Shown here: piece by piece, positions 17,577 to 25,654 of the stretch
Layout: each line of letters opens with the position of its first letter
Position numbering within the stretch: position 1 is the first letter of the stretch
From: JOPF136 sp963773835
Lineage (GTDB): Bacteria; Acidobacteriota; Terriglobia; Acidiferrales; UBA7541
Direction of reading: 5' to 3'
DNA length: 64,000 bases
Assembly: GCA_963773835.1 (NCBI GenBank)
Contig: CAVZCQ010000003.1
Span: forward strand, 310,001-374,000
The notes under the pieces: model-generated
Seen by the model: the letters and a program-made list of their open reading frames with translations, nothing else
What the model was told of the DNA's origin: nothing
Database searches by the model: none
Made by a program: the position numbers and the translations under genes

Positions 17577-17777
17577 ATGCCGTTACTTCAATTAGTGGGG
17601 TTTCTCATCGTGGTGGGTGTTCTGCTGTGGCTGGTGAATACCTTCATTCCGATGGCTCGCTCCATCAAGTCGATTCTGAACGCGGTCGTGGTGATTGCCA
17701 CCGTCCTATGGATCTTGAATGCCACCGGACTTCTCCACTCTCTGACCAACGTTCGTATCGGGCATATCGGTACGTAG
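17577..17777 (+). CDS. Thivi_2564-type small membrane protein
   Basis: 66 residues, two membrane helices (LLQLVGFLIVVGVLLWLVNT and ILNAVVVIATVLWILNATG). The pattern LLWLVNTFIPM ... IKSILNAVVVIATVLWIL matches the Thivi_2564 family of small membrane proteins, whose function is unknown. GGGAGGAA precedes the ATG at good distance. It is first of a series of small envelope genes up to 22413. Confidence 0.75.
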   Translation: MPLLQLVGFLIVVGVLLWLVNTFIPMARSIKSILNAVVVIATVLWILNATGLLHSLTNVRIGHIGT

Positions 17778-17904
17778 GCGGCCCGGAGAAACCGCAGGGC
17801 AGAGAGCTGCGGGAAACTGGCCGGAACAAAGGTTCGTGAGGAGTTTGGGCGCCAGCCGCGAAGGGCGATTCGCGCAGGAACTTATGGCAATGGAGGCAAC
17901 ACAC

Positions 17905-19047
17905 ATGAAATCAATGACCGCTCTCGGCACCACAGCTTTGCTTCTTCTTTTCGGATTGACTGTTCCCGCTGGCGCACGCCAGGAGTCACAGCCGAAGCAG
18001 GAGAAACAGCAACAGGAAGCCAAGCCACAGAAAGAGCAGCAGGCCAAGCCCGAAAAACAGCAACAGCAGGCGAAACCGGAAAGACAGCAACAGCAACCGC
18101 AACAGCAGAGGCAACAGCAACAGCAGGCCAGGGGGCAGCAGCAAGATCAGCAGAAGCAACAGCAGCAACAGGCCAAGGACCAGCAGCAGCAGCGGCAGCA
18201 GCAGGCCAGGGGCCAGCAAGATCAGCAGAAGCAACAGCAGCAACAGGCCAAGGACCAGCAGCAGCGGCAGCAGCAGGCCAAGGGGCAGCAGCAAGCGCAG
18301 CAGAAGCAACAGCAGCAACAGGCCAAGGACCAGCAGCAGCAGCGGCAGCAGCAGGCCAGGGGCCAGCAAGATCAGCAGAAGCAACAGCAGCAACAGGCCA
18401 AGGACCAGCAGCAGCGGCAGCAGCAGGCCAAGGGGCAGCAGCAAGCGCAGCAGAAGCAACAGCAGCAACAGGCCAAGGACCAGCAGCAGCAGCGGCAGCA
18501 GCAGGCCAAGGGGCAGCAGCAAGCGCAGCAGAAGCAACAGCAGCAACAAGCCAAGGACCAGCAGCAGCAGCGGCAGGCCAGGGGCCAGCAAGATCAGCAG
18601 AAGCAGCAGCAACAGGCCAGGACACAGCAAGGACAACAGCATCAGCAGGAGGCTAGGAGGCGATCACCGCAGGAGCAGCATCAACAGGCACAGCAACAGC
18701 AGGCTTCCTGGCAGCAGAATCGCGCGCACAACTGGCAATCCGAGCACCGCGACTGGCATCAACGCGGCGGTTACAACGGCGAGCGCATTCCTGACGATCG
18801 GTACCGCGGCTACTTCGGCGAATCTCACCAGTTTCGCATCTACAGCGAAGGCGTGGAGTTCTCTGGCGGGCATCCGCGATTCCAGTACGGAGGCTTCTGG
18901 TTCGGTTTCGTTGACCCGTGGCCGGAATACTGGGCGAACGACTGGTACGAGAACGATGATGTCTATGTGGTGTATACCGACGACGGATACTATCTGTATA
19001 ACCGCCGGTATCCCCGCGATCGAATTGCGATCAGCGTCTCCTTTTGA
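17905..19047 (+). CDS. Exported glutamine-rich repeat protein with a conserved tyrosine/tryptophan-rich C-terminus
   Basis: 380 residues. A signal peptide (MKSMTALGTTALLLLFGLTVPAGA) is followed by about 240 residues made almost only of Gln with Lys, Arg, Ala, Asp and Gly, built from 25-residue tandem repeats of the type QQAKDQQQQRQQQARGQQDQ. The last 110 residues change character: WQSEHRDWHQRGGYNG, RYRGYFGESHQFRIY, FWFGFVDPWPEYW and YYLYNRRYPRDRIAISV. That domain resembles the small W/Y-rich C-terminal domains of exported stress proteins. The Gln-rich tract should be disordered or coiled. GGAGG nine bases before the ATG at 17905 fixes the start. Confidence 0.75.
   Translation: MKSMTALGTTALLLLFGLTVPAGARQESQPKQEKQQQEAKPQKEQQAKPEKQQQQAKPERQQQQPQQQRQQQQQARGQQQDQQKQQQQQAKDQQQQRQQQARGQQDQQKQQQQQAKDQQQRQQQAKGQQQAQQKQQQQQAKDQQQQRQQQARGQQDQQKQQQQQAKDQQQRQQQAKGQQQAQQKQQQQQAKDQQQQRQQQAKGQQQAQQKQQQQQAKDQQQQRQARGQQDQQKQQQQARTQQGQQHQQEARRRSPQEQHQQAQQQQASWQQNRAHNWQSEHRDWHQRGGYNGERIPDDRYRGYFGESHQFRIYSEGVEFSGGHPRFQYGGFWFGFVDPWPEYWANDWYENDDVYVVYTDDGYYLYNRRYPRDRIAISVSF
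18166..18609 (+). repeat. In-frame 75-bp tandem repeats (six units)
   Basis: Units begin at 18166, 18241, 18316, 18391, 18466 and 18544. Units 1 and 3 are identical, as are 2 and 4, so 18166-18315 and 18316-18465 form a perfect 150-bp tandem duplication. Unit 5 is 78 bp and unit 6 is 66 bp. All length changes are multiples of three, so the frame is kept. Confidence 0.9.
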
Positions 19048-19173
19048 CGCACCGTGGGGCGGAGCTTCGGGAGAGGCTCCGCCGCACCCCTCGGGCCGCA
19101 CCCATAAGTACGAACGCGGTAAAGAAGCAGGAACGGAACGACCCTCTCGGAACGCATAAAAAAGGAGCACACC

Positions 19174-19329
19174 ATGCTGGGGACAATTCTCTTAGTGGTT
19201 CTGGTCTTGGCCCTCGTGGGCGCACTGCCGCGCTGGAACCACAGCCGGAGTTGGGGTTATGCCCCGAGCGGAGGACTGGGACTCGTTCTTATCATTATTC
19301 TCATTCTCCTGCTCCTCGGTCGCATTTGA
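19174..19329 (+). CDS. DUF3309 family small membrane protein
   Basis: 51 residues: MLGTILLVVLVLALVGALPRW, then a polar middle with SWGYAPSGGLG and a second hydrophobic segment (LVLIIILILLLLGRI). This two-helix layout with a central W-x-x-S-x-x-WGY-x-PSGGLG is the DUF3309 signature. AAAGGAG lies eight bases before the ATG. The function is unknown; DUF3309 proteins are common beside other small stress-associated membrane proteins. Confidence 0.8.
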   Translation: MLGTILLVVLVLALVGALPRWNHSRSWGYAPSGGLGLVLIIILILLLLGRI

Positions 19330-19475
19330 TACAGGCGGGTCTCGGGGGCCTCGGCGCCCGCGAGGCCTGGCCCGTCGCAGTGTTCGTGCACGAATGCGGG
19401 CCAATCGTCCTGAAGGGCAGTTGGGCCCGCCCGCCTCGCCTGGCGAGACCCGAAGTGTCACCGCGGAGGTGAACG

Positions 19476-19679
19476 ATGGATGCATCGAAGCAACGAGCGG
19501 TTGAATTTCTCGAGAAGGAAATCAAGACCTACATCGCTCTGGCCTTGTACCTGTCCAAGGAAGGCATCAAGGAGCGAGTTTCGGTGGGGAATAACGAGGT
19601 CCTCATCAGCCCTTCGTATTACAAGGAAAGAATGAGAGAAGCCAGGAAGCTCGTAACGGAACTCAGGAAAGTGCACTAG
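19476..19679 (+). CDS. Small hypothetical protein
   Basis: 67 residues, charged and mostly helical (MDASKQRAVEFLEKEIKTYI ... YYKERMREARKLVTELRKV). There is no signal peptide or membrane segment. A clear GGAGGTGAACG ribosome-binding site precedes the ATG, which supports real coding. It sits between the DUF3309 and phospholipase-like genes; the family is not recognised. Confidence 0.6.
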   Translation: MDASKQRAVEFLEKEIKTYIALALYLSKEGIKERVSVGNNEVLISPSYYKERMREARKLVTELRKVH

Positions 19680-19713
19680 CGTGGTGCGAGCCATGAGCGC
19701 GTTTCGAGGCAGC

Positions 19714-20994
19714 ATGCGCATTCCCTGCATCCGCACGTTGGCTCTGCTGCTGGCACTGCTGATCGCCGGCGGCAACGCCTTCGCATATTCCGTTCTCACC
19801 CACGAGGAAATCGTGGACCTTGTGTGGACCGATCAACTCCGGCCGCTCCTGCTCGCACGCTTCCCAGGATTGACCGAGGACCAGCTTACCGAAGCCCATG
19901 CCTACGCCTATGGAGGCACGGTCATCCAGGACCTCGGCTACTACCCGTTCAGCAGCGCGGAATTCAGCAATTTGGTGCATTACGTTCGCAGCGGAGACTT
20001 CGTCCGCGAATTGATCCTGGAGAGCCAGGATGCCAACGAGTATGCCTTCGCCCTGGGCGCACTCGGACATTATGCCTCCGACATTGCCGGCCACCCCGCC
20101 GTGAACCAGGCCGTCGCAATCGAATATCCGAAGCTGCGCGCGAAGTATGGAAACTCGGTGCGATATGCAGAGGACCATAACGCGCATTTAAGAACGGAGT
20201 TCGGGTTCGATATGGTGCAGGTGGCGAAGAATCGCTACGCATCGCAGAAGTACCACGATTTTATCGGATTCAAAGTGTCCAAGCCCCTGCTCGAGAGGGT
20301 CTTCCCGGTCGTCTACGGTGTGGAATTAAAAGATGTGCTGGAACACGAGGATCTGGCCATCGGTTCCTACCGATACTCGGTGAGCCAGATGATCCCGCAA
20401 ATGACCAAGATCGCTCTGCGCACCCACGAGAAAGACATGATGCGCGAGCAGCCCACTTTTGCAAAGAAGAAGTTCCTCTACCGCCTTTCGCGCTCCGACT
20501 ACGAGAAGGAATGGGGAAAGGACTATCCCAAGCCAGGCTTCCGCACTCGCGTGCTGGCAATCTTCTTGCGATTCATGCCGAAAATCGGCCCCTTCAAGGC
20601 CATGGCATTTAAGAATCCCACAGCGGAAACCGAAGAACTGTATTTCAAGAGCATCAACACGACCGTAGACCAGTACCGCGCCTATCTCAAGGAAGTTGGC
20701 GCCGGCACTCTCCACCTTGAAAATCGTGACTTTGACACCGGCAAGGAAACCAGAGCGGCGGAATACTCGCTCACGGACGACACCTATGCACAGTTGCTGT
20801 CGCAATTGGCTGCGCGGAAGTTCGACCGGACGACTCCAGACCTTCGTGACAATGTCCTGCAGTTTTATTCCGATCTTTCCGTCCCCATCAAGATGAAAAA
20901 GGACACAGTGCGTTGGCAAGCGGTGCTGGCTTCGCTCGATCAATTGAAGTTGTTGACTCCGGCGCCAACTGTCGCGGCCAACCCGGCAGAATGA
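19714..20994 (+). CDS. Exported zinc-dependent phospholipase C-like protein
   Basis: About 426 residues. The signal peptide (MRIPCIRTLALLLALLIAGGNAFA) is followed at once by YSVLTHEEIVD, the N-terminal His region typical of zinc-dependent phospholipase C / S1-P1 folds, with GALGHYASDIAGHP and AEDHNAHLRTE supplying further His/Asp metal ligands. The C-terminal 200 residues are family-specific and uncharacterised. It probably acts outside the inner membrane on phospholipids, but the substrate is an inference. Alternative starts are ATG 19693 and GTG 19681; 19714 has GAGG four bases upstream. Confidence 0.7.
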   Translation: MRIPCIRTLALLLALLIAGGNAFAYSVLTHEEIVDLVWTDQLRPLLLARFPGLTEDQLTEAHAYAYGGTVIQDLGYYPFSSAEFSNLVHYVRSGDFVRELILESQDANEYAFALGALGHYASDIAGHPAVNQAVAIEYPKLRAKYGNSVRYAEDHNAHLRTEFGFDMVQVAKNRYASQKYHDFIGFKVSKPLLERVFPVVYGVELKDVLEHEDLAIGSYRYSVSQMIPQMTKIALRTHEKDMMREQPTFAKKKFLYRLSRSDYEKEWGKDYPKPGFRTRVLAIFLRFMPKIGPFKAMAFKNPTAETEELYFKSINTTVDQYRAYLKEVGAGTLHLENRDFDTGKETRAAEYSLTDDTYAQLLSQLAARKFDRTTPDLRDNVLQFYSDLSVPIKMKKDTVRWQAVLASLDQLKLLTPAPTVAANPAE

Positions 20995-21165
20995 CCGCAG
21001 AATTGAATTTCGAATGTGTGCGTTAGTGAACAGCGAACCGTCCCGAATCCACCTAGTATGCAATACGGGGAAGATGCAGGAGCCGATTCGCAGGTCAGTT
21101 GTCCTTCTCGTTCTTGGGCCGATCGGCTGAGAGCCTGCACGAAAGAGAAGGAGTTAGGAGTCCAC

Positions 21166-21315
21166 ATGCTCTGGACAATTTTCACAATTCTGGTCGTTCT
21201 GTGGCTACTGGGAATGGTCACCTCGTACACCATGGGTGGGTTCATTCACCTCCTCCTGGTTTTGGCTGTCGTAACCATCCTCATCCGGCTCATTCAAGGC
21301 CGGCGAATCGCCTAG
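21166..21315 (+). CDS. lmo0937-type small membrane protein
   Basis: 49 residues: MLWTIFTILVVLWLLGMVTS, then YTMGGFIHLLLVLAVVTILI and the tail RLIQGRR. Two short membrane helices with the conserved TSYTMGGFIH turn and IQGRR end are the signature of this small family, common in stress regulons. TTAGGAG lies seven bases before the ATG. Confidence 0.8.
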   Translation: MLWTIFTILVVLWLLGMVTSYTMGGFIHLLLVLAVVTILIRLIQGRRIA

Positions 21316-21334
21316 CGGCTGTCGCTGAGAAGAC

Positions 21335-21559
21335 ATGAAACCAATCTTACTGGCCGGAATCGTGTTGGTGGTTTTGGGGGCTCTGGCCCTCGCCTATCAA
21401 GGTATCAATTACACGCGTGAGAAAAATGTTGTCGATATGGGATCGATGCATATCACTACGGAAACCCAGGATCGAATTCCTCTCCCTCCCGTCGTCGGAG
21501 GTCTGGCACTGGTTGGAGGGATTGCCTTGCTTGTGGTAGGCGCGAGGCAAAAAAAGTAG
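21335..21559 (+). CDS. Small two-helix membrane protein
   Basis: 74 residues with helices at 5-22 (LLAGIVLVVLGALALAY) and 52-69 (VVGGLALVGGIALLVVG) and a short extracytoplasmic loop (NYTREKNVVDMGSMHITTE). Such proteins are widespread next to lmo0937-type genes in soil bacteria; DUF3185 is a possible family assignment but I am not certain. It starts 20 bp after the previous gene, so the two are probably co-transcribed. Confidence 0.6.
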   Translation: MKPILLAGIVLVVLGALALAYQGINYTREKNVVDMGSMHITTETQDRIPLPPVVGGLALVGGIALLVVGARQKK

Positions 21560-21702
21560 CGGAAGTTTCCATCAGAGAGGGTTCGGGAGCGGGTCCAAAC
21601 ACTTGAACTTTCCCTGATCCACGGCGTGGCTGAAAACGCCTTCACAAAGGTTCCGGAGAGAGCAAACTTCCGCAACCGCAATTCGGAATAGGGAGGAAAG
21701 AA

Positions 21703-22413
21703 ATGTTTCGAAAATCAATTCTCGTTTTTGGTCTGGCAGCGATAGCACTCACTGCGTACGCAGCGAATAAGGAACAAAAACGCCTGGAAACTTGCGGTCA
21801 GGTCATGCATGAAGTCTTGAACGTTCCCGAGAACATTCCTCAAAGCGTGATGGACAAGGCGGAATGCGTCGTCGTGTTCCCATCAGTTCTCAAAGCCGCT
21901 TTCGGTATCGGCGGCAACTATGGCCGCGGGGCCATGGTGTGCCGCAGCGGCGACCATTTCCGGGGCCCCTGGGGCGCTCCCGCGATGATGGCACTGGAAG
22001 GCGGTAGCATCGGATTCCAGATCGGCGGAGAAGCAACCGATCTCGTTCTCCTGGTGATGAATGAGAAAGGCGCGAATGCGATTCTCAGCAGCAAGGTCAA
22101 GCTGGGCGGAGATGCTTCGGTCGCGGCAGGTCCAGTGGGCCGCGACGCTTCGGCAACCACGGATGCCACCATGCGTGCGGAAATTCTCAGCTACTCCCGC
22201 TCGCGTGGCCTTTTTGCCGGCATCTCGCTGGAAGGCACAACGCTTCGTCCCGATGACGACGCCACCGCAGATGTTTACGGTCGCAAACTCACGGCACGGG
22301 AAATCGTAATCGACGGGCACACCGGCATTCCAGCCTCCGGCCGTCACCTGGTCGGCGTCCTCGAGAAACATTCACCTCGGATGGAAGCGAGAGAAGTTGA
22401 ACACAACAGATAG
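21703..22413 (+). CDS. YSC84-like / SYLF-domain lipid-binding protein
   Basis: 236 residues with a signal peptide (SILVFGLAAIALTAYA). The SYLF body is clear: ECVVVFPSVLKAAFGIGGNYGRGAMVCR, GGSIGFQIGGEATDLVLLVMN, SKVKLGGDASVAAGPVGR and SYSRSRGLFAGISLEG. SYLF domains bind phosphoinositide-like lipids or membranes; in bacteria they are exported and of unclear role. GGGAGGAAAG precedes the ATG. It closes the series of small envelope genes. Confidence 0.9.
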   Translation: MFRKSILVFGLAAIALTAYAANKEQKRLETCGQVMHEVLNVPENIPQSVMDKAECVVVFPSVLKAAFGIGGNYGRGAMVCRSGDHFRGPWGAPAMMALEGGSIGFQIGGEATDLVLLVMNEKGANAILSSKVKLGGDASVAAGPVGRDASATTDATMRAEILSYSRSRGLFAGISLEGTTLRPDDDATADVYGRKLTAREIVIDGHTGIPASGRHLVGVLEKHSPRMEAREVEHNR

Positions 22414-22438
22414 CCGCTAAGGTAGGGCATTCCGCTCC

Positions 22439-22465
22439 TCCCGGGGCCGTAGCCAGGCCCCGGGA
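22439..22465 (+). terminator. GC-rich hairpin after the SYLF gene
   Basis: TCCCGGGGCC (22439-22448) pairs perfectly with GGCCCCGGGA (22456-22465). No T-run follows, so it is at best a weak or factor-assisted terminator for the convergent plus-strand operon. Confidence 0.35.
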
Positions 22466-22716
22466 AGAGCGGACCTCTGCGCACGGGGCGAGTGGCCCAT
22501 CTTTCCGTCCTATATTTTCCGACCTCGAAGTTCGATCCGCACGGGACCTGCGTCGATTCCAACCCCTGCTCGCATTTTGAATCCTGAACGCTGTGGCGAA
22601 GGGTCCGTCGTTCGGACCTTGAGTGCTTCGGCGGCGGGCGCGGCGGGCGGCGCTTCCCGCCTGCCCGGATAGCCTTGGTAAAGGGACGTGCTTTGTCGGG
22701 AAACCCCTAGCCTCTA

Positions 22717-22950
22717 CCCACGAGGGCCCGATTTGCGTCGAAATTAGGCCCTGTGCGCCGGGCGCACAACCCCATTTAGCGGGTCTCATTGACCGCACCC
22801 TCCCCCGCAAGCGAGTCCCGAGCGGAGTCGAGGGGCCTGCCCGCCGGAGCCCGCAGAGCTTTGGCGGGCGCAGGAGGGCCTCCCTACCCACGAGGGCCGA
22901 AATTGCGCCGCTTAAAACCCTGTTGCCCCGGGGGCACAGGCCAATCTAGC
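22717..22950. repeat. Two degenerate direct copies of a ~70-bp sequence
   Basis: CTACCCACGAGGGCC starts both copies (22719 and 22883); each continues with GAAATTG/CG-like sequence, CCCTGT-GCC, a GGGCACA-type block, CAAT/CCATT and TAGCG. The copies are about 164 bp apart and differ by several indels, so they are old. Confidence 0.5.
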
Positions 22951-22982
22951 GAATGTCGAAACTTCCCCCCTCCCCCGGAAGG

Positions 22983-23037
22983 GCGGGGTTTCAACCCCGC
23001 TGTAACCAATGCGGCGGCAATAGGGGTTTTAACCCCT
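22983..23037. repeat. Paired palindromes (BIME-like), copy 2
   Basis: GCGGGGTT-TC-AACCCCGC (22983-23000) and AGGGGTT-TT-AACCCCT (23022-23037), 21 bp apart. The second is nearly identical to the one at 8877-8894. Confidence 0.75.
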
Positions 23038-23127
23038 GAAGCGAATGCCCGATCTCATGACCGCCCTGCTGGATGCCGCCGCCATCGGTCTGCGTAGGGG
23101 AGGGGGACCATAGAAAACCGCGGACCA

Positions 23128-24357
23128 CTAACGGATTCGGATGATGATTGGGGACTTCTTGCCTACTCGCAGAATGTGGTTCCCCTTCTTCGTCATGTCC
23201 ACTGCCTGACCAGGGTCGGTAATCAACTGGTCGTCCCAGTGCACCGATTTCTGCTTAATCAGCCTTTCCGCCTCTGCGCGAGACGGCGCCAGCTTTGCAT
23301 AGGCGATGATGTACGTCAGTTTCGGATTGCCGATCTCATCGAAAGAGTATTCTTGCATCTTCGAGGGGAGCTGCCGCTCTCTCCGAGTATGAGTAAATTC
23401 ACTGTCTGCTTTTACAGCCGCATCCTCCCCGTGAAAATCCGCCACGATGCGCCGCGCCAGCTCCATCTTCACGTCCATGGGATGCTTCGCGCCCGATTCC
23501 ACCGCCGAACGCAGAGCACGCAACTCCGCGCTCGGCACGTCGGTCAGCAGGTCGTAATACAGCCACATCAGTTCGTCCGATATCGACATGAGTTTGCCGA
23601 ACATCGCGTCCGGTGGCTCGGTGATCCCGATGTAATTTCCCAGGCTCTTCGACATTTTGCGCTGGCCGTCGAGCCCCACCAGGATCGGCATGGTCAGCGC
23701 CACTTCCCCCGGTAAACCGTACTCGCGCTGGATTTCGCGGTGCACCAGCAGGTTGAATTTCTGCTCCGTGGCGCCAAGTTCCACGTCGGACTTGAGCGCC
23801 ACAGCGTCGTACGCCGTCAGCAGCGGGTAGAGGAGTTCGTGCACGGAAATAGGCTGCTCTTTTTGGAGGCGCGAGCGGAAATCCTCGCGTTCCAGCATCC
23901 GCGCGAGGCGATAATGGCCGCAGAGGCGCACGATTTCGTAACTCGTGAGCTTGTCGAGCCATTCGCTGTTGTAGCGCACTTCGGTTTTCTGCCGGTCCAG
24001 GATTTTGTACACCTGCTCGAGATACGTCTTCGCGTTCGCGTCCACCTCTTCGCGCGACAGCGGAGGGCGCGTTTCGGATTGGCCCGTGGGGTCGCCGATC
24101 ATCGCGGAAAAATCGCCGATCAGGAAAACCGCAGTGTGGCCCAGATCCTGGAAATGCTTCAGCTTCCGCAGAACCACCGTGTGGCCCAGGTGGAGATCGG
24201 GCGCCGTGGGGTCCACGCCCAGATACACTCGCAACGGCTTCCCGGATTTGTGCGAGGCTTCGAGCTTCGCGCGCAACTCCGCCTCCGGAATGATTTCCGC
24301 CGCCCCTTTGCGGATGCATTCGAGCTGCGCGTCAACGGGTTGGAATGGCGTAGTCAT
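23128..24357 (-). CDS. tyrS: Tyrosyl-tRNA synthetase
   Basis: 409 residues. Class I synthetase signatures are present: DLHLGHTVVLRKLKHF (HIGH) and RKMSKSLGN (KMSKS). The C-terminal 70 residues are an S4 RNA-binding domain (APSRAEAERLIKQKSVHWD ... GNHILRVGK). The length and ERxxxR-less active site are like the TyrZ branch. It charges tRNA-Tyr in the cytoplasm. The purN stop lies six bases upstream of its ATG, so purN and tyrS are probably co-transcribed on the minus strand. Confidence 0.95.
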   Translation of the reverse strand: MTTPFQPVDAQLECIRKGAAEIIPEAELRAKLEASHKSGKPLRVYLGVDPTAPDLHLGHTVVLRKLKHFQDLGHTAVFLIGDFSAMIGDPTGQSETRPPLSREEVDANAKTYLEQVYKILDRQKTEVRYNSEWLDKLTSYEIVRLCGHYRLARMLEREDFRSRLQKEQPISVHELLYPLLTAYDAVALKSDVELGATEQKFNLLVHREIQREYGLPGEVALTMPILVGLDGQRKMSKSLGNYIGITEPPDAMFGKLMSISDELMWLYYDLLTDVPSAELRALRSAVESGAKHPMDVKMELARRIVADFHGEDAAVKADSEFTHTRRERQLPSKMQEYSFDEIGNPKLTYIIAYAKLAPSRAEAERLIKQKSVHWDDQLITDPGQAVDMTKKGNHILRVGKKSPIIIRIR

Positions 24358-24363
24358 CGCGAT

Positions 24364-24981
24364 TCAGCGCACCGGCTCGGCCCGCAGCACGCGGCGTCCC
24401 TCGATGCGGTAGCGGCCCTCCAGCACGATGCGCACCGCCTCGGAGTAAGTGCGGTGCTCCTCCGCCAGGATACGTGCGGAGAGCGATTCGACCGTATCGT
24501 CGTCGCGCACGCCTACAGCAGTTTGCAGAATGATGGGCCCGGCGTCCAAATTCTCGTCCACAAAATGCACGGTGCAACCCGTCCACTTTACGCCGTGTTC
24601 GAGCGCCTGGCGCTGCGCTTCCAGGCCCGGAAACGCGGGGAGCAGCGAGGGATGAATATTCAGGATGCGGCCCGGAAAATGCGCGACGAAAAATGGGGAC
24701 AGCAGCCGCATGTACCCCGCCAGGCACACCAGCTCCACGCGCGCCTCGTCCAGCGCCGCGGCTACCTGGCGGTCATACGCTTCCCGCTCCAAACCTTTCG
24801 AGGGGATGACGCGCGCGGGAATTCCGCGGGCGCGCGCCCGGTCGACGCCGGGAGCGCCCTCGCGATTGCTCACCACCAGCGCGATTTCCGCGTCCGGGAT
24901 GCGCCCGGCCGCGCAGCTCTCCGCGAGCGCCTCGAAATTCGAGCCGCGGCCGGACAGCAGCACGCCGATGCGACGGGTCAT
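24364..24981 (-). CDS. purN: Phosphoribosylglycinamide formyltransferase
   Basis: 205 residues. LLSGRGSNFEAL binds the phosphate of GAR, and MRLLSPFFVAHFPGRILNIHPSLLPAFPG carries the catalytic Asn-His pair; HFVDENLDAGPIILQ holds the catalytic Asp. It transfers a formyl group from 10-formyl-THF to GAR in step 3 of purine synthesis. It is separate from the purQLFM block at 27361-33691 and paired here with tyrS. ATG at 24981. Confidence 0.95.
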   Translation of the reverse strand: MTRRIGVLLSGRGSNFEALAESCAAGRIPDAEIALVVSNREGAPGVDRARARGIPARVIPSKGLEREAYDRQVAAALDEARVELVCLAGYMRLLSPFFVAHFPGRILNIHPSLLPAFPGLEAQRQALEHGVKWTGCTVHFVDENLDAGPIILQTAVGVRDDDTVESLSARILAEEHRTYSEAVRIVLEGRYRIEGRRVLRAEPVR

Positions 24982-25099
24982 GAACGCAGCAAGTTAGCAC
25001 AACGCTGCAGGCGCGCAAAAGTGGCACAGCCTGACTGCGGTAGGCAGGCCACTCCCGCTGGCCCTGAGGAACGAAGGGGCTGTGCGTCCCTCGAGTGGT

Positions 25100-25120
25100 G
25101 CACAGGCTGAAAGCCTGTGC
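25100..25120. repeat. Single palindrome of the dispersed family
   Basis: GCACAGGCT-GAA-AGCCTGTGC directly follows the VOC gene stop. A degenerate partner (GGCACAGCCTGAC ... GGCAGGCC) lies near 25021, so this may once have been a pair. Confidence 0.6.
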
Positions 25121-25123
25121 CAC

Positions 25124-25612
25124 TTAGTGCTGCGGCGCGGCGGCGAACTGAGCGAACGTCAGGTAATGCCCGCCGGGGTCCTTGATTCCGATCTCGCGCG
25201 CGCCGTAGAAAGTGGTGCGCTCCGGCATCACGACCTCGGCGCCCTGGATGGCCGGTTTGACGGCGTCCAGGTCCTCGACCTCTATGTAGAGGAAGGTGGG
25301 GCCCTTTCGCGCGATCTGCGCCATGGCGGGCGCCTCCTTCTCCGCGCTCGCATACGACTGGTACATCAGCTCCACGTTGCCTTTTACCAGGATCACGAAG
25401 CCGAGCTTGTTTCCTTCCGGGACTTCCACGGTTTTCTGGAAGCCGAGCTGCTCGGTCCAGAACTTGACGCACGGCTCGATCTCAGCGACGAACAGAACGG
25501 GCGTGAGTTTCTTGACCATCGGTTTCTTCTCCTGTTCGGGACGTGATCCCGCGGGGGATCCGGCCGCAGCCAGGGCAGCCACGGCGAGCACAGCAGTGAA
25601 CCAGTGAACCAT
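25124..25612 (-). CDS. VOC-superfamily (glyoxalase/bleomycin-resistance-like) protein with signal peptide
   Basis: 162 residues. An N-terminal signal-like stretch (WFTAVLAVAALAAAG) precedes a single-domain VOC fold: VKKLTPVLFVAEIEPCVKFWTEQLGF, VELMYQSYAS, GPTFLYIEVEDLDAV and GIKDPGGHYLTFAQ. These proteins bind a metal through His/Glu at conserved strands; the reaction is not known. An internal ATG (VKKLTP at about residue 32) would give a cytoplasmic form. GGAGAAAA lies before the ATG at 25612. It is divergent from the Cdd1-PadR pair. Confidence 0.8.
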   Translation of the reverse strand: MVHWFTAVLAVAALAAAGSPAGSRPEQEKKPMVKKLTPVLFVAEIEPCVKFWTEQLGFQKTVEVPEGNKLGFVILVKGNVELMYQSYASAEKEAPAMAQIARKGPTFLYIEVEDLDAVKPAIQGAEVVMPERTTFYGAREIGIKDPGGHYLTFAQFAAAPQH

Positions 25613-25637
25613 GCGATTTTCTCCTTGACCGGCTCTG

Positions 25638-25654
25638 TAGTCTAAACTAGACTA
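25638..25654. promoter_or_regulatory. Candidate operator between VOC and Cdd1-PadR genes
   Basis: TAGTCTA-AAC-TAGACTA is a perfect 7-bp dyad inside the 87-bp divergent intergenic region. It overlaps a TTGACT that could be a minus-strand -35 (25659-25654). The PadR-family regulator encoded at 26020 is the obvious candidate to bind it; this is inference. Confidence 0.45.

Larger units (their letters stand above)
22414..23127. other. 700-bp repeat-bearing intergenic interval
   Basis: No credible gene. Contents: a hairpin after the SYLF gene (22439-22465), two degenerate direct copies of a roughly 70-bp sequence (22717-22950) and a pair of palindromes (22983-23037). It separates plus-strand and minus-strand genes that converge here. 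Confidence 0.6.

Noticed and set aside
18166..18609. Tandem repeats as a possible CRISPR array
   Set aside because: Units are contiguous, in frame and coding, with no unique spacers.
17986..18642. Very long minus-strand frames rich in Leu or Ala opposite the Gln-rich gene
   Set aside because: They are mirror readings of CAG/CAA repeats (CTG/TTG on the other strand); the plus-strand frame has a signal peptide, a ribosome-binding site and a structured C-terminus.
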